Of a stretch of DNA of 64,000 bases, positions 62,279 to 64,000 are shown in pieces. The stretch is from contig JAZNEA010000102.1 in the NCBI GenBank assembly GCA_045588325.1, positions 3,320 to 67,319 of the forward strand, in the 5' to 3' direction. The DNA is from RGIG7378 sp045588325. Its GTDB lineage: Bacteria > Bacillota > Clostridia > RGIG7378. The position numbers were made by a program, and so were the translations under genes. Position 1 is the first letter of the stretch. Each line of letters starts with the position of its first letter. The notes beneath the pieces are model-generated. The model had not been told where the DNA came from, ran no database searches, and saw nothing but the letters and a program-made list of their open reading frames with translations.

Positions 62279-62992
62279 TTATTTGCATACTATATTAATG
62301 TTAACGCGTCCAGATCCTACTCCTACGGTATTAATTTTTAAACTTTTATGAAATGCGTTTATTATGTTATAAGCCTTGTTCGGGATTTTTATATTAAGTA
62401 AACTTTTTAATGTTTTCCTATACATATTATTTGAAAACTTGAATGTACCTCGTAACAGTGCAGTAACACAAGCATGCATGCAGTTAAATTTCAACAAATT
62501 ATAACTGCCACTCAATTTTTTTACGTAATTTAAGCTCTTAGTAAAATCCCCCACAAAATAAAGGGCTTGTTCAAACCAACCTGCTATATTGTTTTGAATT
62601 AACTTTACAATATTGCTATTATTGAATCCGGAACACGAATTAACTCTATAAACTTCTTTTTTTGGGTACTTATTACCATTAATTCCTGAACCTCTTCCCC
62701 AATAAAAATACCACCAATCACCTTTTGCATCCTGCAATAAAAGCCCCGTATGACCAAGTCCTGCTACAGTATTTGTATCCTGCAACCATATTGCATCCTC
62801 GCCACTGGGATCACATGCATTTACTGGGCTGTTATTACAATACGCAAACACATTATATCCTAACGGGCCCTGACCTGTGGATATATATACATCCGCATTA
62901 ACAAACCTGCCCCACTCTGGGTTATAGTAGCGGCTATTAAGGTAGTACTGCTCTGTCTCTGTGTCGTAGACATAACCTCTACATCTCGGCAA
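62279..62992 (-). CDS. RHS core end fused to a cysteine-peptidase-like tip
   Basis: 237 residues from a TTG at 62992; the true N-terminus is lost. It begins directly in the RHS core end (RGYVYDTETEQYYLN, SRYYNPEWGRFVNAD, NVFAYCNNSPVNACDPSGED). The tip has TVAGLGHTGLLLQD with WWYFYWGRG and, later, LKFNCMHACVTALLRG. The His and Cys in this order are like NlpC/P60- or papain-type effectors, so a peptidase or deamidase toxin is possible. It may be a silent orphan tip, since no start codon or full RHS precedes it. Confidence 0.6.
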   Translation of the reverse strand: MPRCRGYVYDTETEQYYLNSRYYNPEWGRFVNADVYISTGQGPLGYNVFAYCNNSPVNACDPSGEDAIWLQDTNTVAGLGHTGLLLQDAKGDWWYFYWGRGSGINGNKYPKKEVYRVNSCSGFNNSNIVKLIQNNIAGWFEQALYFVGDFTKSLNYVKKLSGSYNLLKFNCMHACVTALLRGTFKFSNNMYRKTLKSLLNIKIPNKAYNIINAFHKSLKINTVGVGSGRVNINIVCK

Positions 62993-63107
62993 CTACTGTA
63001 TTACCCTGAGTTATCTTCTCATAAACCAAGGTTGAACCATAATATCCATACTCGTAGGTGGTATTGCCGTCGGTCATTGTGATTCTCTGACCTGTGGCAG
63101 TGCATCT
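62979..63107 (-). pseudogene. RHS-repeat remnant upstream of the second tip
   Basis: Directly after the stop of the 63108 gene, and in the same frame, the DNA encodes RHS-like GQRITMTDGNTTYEYGYYGS and LVYEKITQGNTVVAEM before a TAG at 62979. Compared with the intact RHS pattern (NPLRYRGYVY), the DNA has lost the stretch between the repeat and the core end, so a deletion joins the two frames. Confidence 0.65.
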
Positions 63108-64000
63108 CTACCAGCCATACACCTTCTCTAGGTCCTGTCCGTCTTGAGTAATACGCCAAATGGTGCCCCAATAGTCCTCATAATAGACCCAAGTATCATC
63201 AAATATATAACAGGATCCTATACGTCCTTTTTTTAATGTTGTTTGCTGTTGATTCTCAATATCATACACAAACAATCCTTTTGGTGTGCTATAGTATATT
63301 TTTCCGTCATAAGCGTTGAAATGACAATACTGATAATGAGGGGAACTTACTCCTGGTAAGTCTAAAACAGTTTTTTCATCTCTTTCCATATCATAGATAA
63401 CGAGTTGAACTATTCCACCACGTTGTCCTATTCCACTCCAATAAGTATCAACAAAAACCAAGTTGCCCTCATGCACCAAAAATTCAGATAAATAAATAGT
63501 GTTAATATGACATATTTCCTCTACGATTGTTTCTGTTTCAATATTATATTTACATATCTCGTTATTTCCATCGACATAATATATATCACCATCACAATAA
63601 TAAAACTGTCGTATAACTTCATCAATAACCTGTGGGATAGAGTTTTCCTTTTTTATGCACAAATTTCTTGAATAATCTTCATCGTAAAACAAGCAGACTA
63701 TTGTATCCTCATCTATATGGCAAAAATCATCTTCCATATAATTCATATATGACTTCCCCTTCAATGACTCCAGTGAGCAGCTATCAATATCTAATTCATA
63801 GCCCCGAAGTTCTTCAGTACGTCCACCTTCATCAAAAACTAAGATATGGTCATTGCTATACGAATAAAGATGAAATATATTCAGTCCTTTAAATCTTTTG
63901 ACTCCAGAATAATTATACCTTCTTGATCCTTCATTATTTAATTTAATTGGCAACATATTAAAGGGGTAAATCAAATACAGATTATCTCCTTGTCTGGTAA
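63108..64000 (-). CDS. Beta-propeller-like protein, paralogue of the 61199 gene (5' part outside window)
   Basis: The frame stays open to the right edge (visible upstream residues TRQGDNLYLIYPFN), so the N-terminus is missing here. It has repeated strand-turn units with aromatic-acidic motifs (YDGKIYYSTPKGLFVYDIEN, EGNLVFVDTYWSGIGQRGG). The end, CYIFDDTWVYYEDYWGTIWR then ITQDGQDLEKVYGW, is closely related to that of the 61199 gene. It ends just where an RHS remnant begins. Function unknown. Confidence 0.65.
   Translation of the reverse strand, partial: TRQGDNLYLIYPFNMLPIKLNNEGSRRYNYSGVKRFKGLNIFHLYSYSNDHILVFDEGGRTEELRGYELDIDSCSLESLKGKSYMNYMEDDFCHIDEDTIVCLFYDEDYSRNLCIKKENSIPQVIDEVIRQFYYCDGDIYYVDGNNEICKYNIETETIVEEICHINTIYLSEFLVHEGNLVFVDTYWSGIGQRGGIVQLVIYDMERDEKTVLDLPGVSSPHYQYCHFNAYDGKIYYSTPKGLFVYDIENQQQTTLKKGRIGSCYIFDDTWVYYEDYWGTIWRITQDGQDLEKVYGW

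Overview
The window looks like a chromosomal segment of a low-to-moderate GC Gram-positive anaerobe. My best guess is Clostridia, probably Lachnospiraceae. The evidence is the gene set and order: a dcw division cluster with a PASTA-type transpeptidase and a MurE carrying the meso-DAP motif DNPR, Mini-RNase III next to cysS, TrmFO and DUF1385 proteins, a YesM/YesN-regulated sugar ABC transporter, a rubrerythrin, and phosphate acetyltransferase. No marker here fixes the species. Almost every gene lies on the minus strand. The one clear plus-strand gene is the Crp/Fnr regulator near 31.6-32.3 kb.

Layout in increasing coordinates (transcription runs right to left). (1) 1-5.8 kb: an operon cysS - mrnC - rlmB - GNAT-like - acyl-CoA ligase - pta, with pta cut by the window edge. 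(2) 5.9-9.4 kb: deoD - leuA - solute-binding lipoprotein. (3) 9.4-23.9 kb: a complete dcw cluster mraZ - rsmH - ftsL-like - PASTA PBP - murE - murF - mraY - ftsW - murA - ftsQ - ftsA - ftsZ, with a good promoter before mraZ, an internal promoter for ftsZ and a terminator after ftsZ. murD is absent and murG lies 29 kb away. (4) 24-29.9 kb: sugar-uptake cassette yesM-like kinase - binding protein - two permeases - yesN-like regulator. (5) 29.9-33.5 kb: HAD phosphatase, double-rubredoxin rubrerythrin, divergent Crp/Fnr regulator, YitT-type membrane protein with a small ORF behind it, and tRNA-Arg(CCT). (6) 33.6-43.3 kb: tightly packed operon prfC - rimO - pgsA - plsX - rnc - smc - ftsY. (7) 43.5-44.5 kb: two duplicated lipoprotein genes behind a structured leader. 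(8) 44.7-59.3 kb: rpmE - DUF1385 - prmC - pheS - pheT - murG - truA, then a terminator/SD hairpin, then comM - dprA - topA - trmFO - rluA-family. (9) 59.7-64 kb: an AT-rich accessory region with broken RHS-core copies alternating with candidate immunity genes.

The housekeeping part combines peptidoglycan precursor synthesis (murA, murE, murF, mraY, murG), septum assembly (ftsA/Z/Q/L/W, PBP), membrane lipid synthesis (plsX, pgsA), protein export (ftsY), chromosome organisation (smc, topA, dprA) and translation/RNA maturation (cysS, pheST, prfC, rimO, prmC, rlmB, rnc, mrnC, truA, trmFO, rpmE). Several operons begin within about 15-45 bases of an intrinsic terminator (deoD, the DUF1385 gene, comM, the lipoproteins). 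This suggests readthrough or conditional termination.

The most unusual parts are the RHS orphan-tip array at the right end, the hairpin before comM that is both a terminator and an SD-sequestering element, a candidate three-way-junction leader RNA at about 44.6 kb, and the duplicated lipoproteins with a 45-base identical leader. No rRNA, CRISPR array, prophage or intact insertion sequence was seen.
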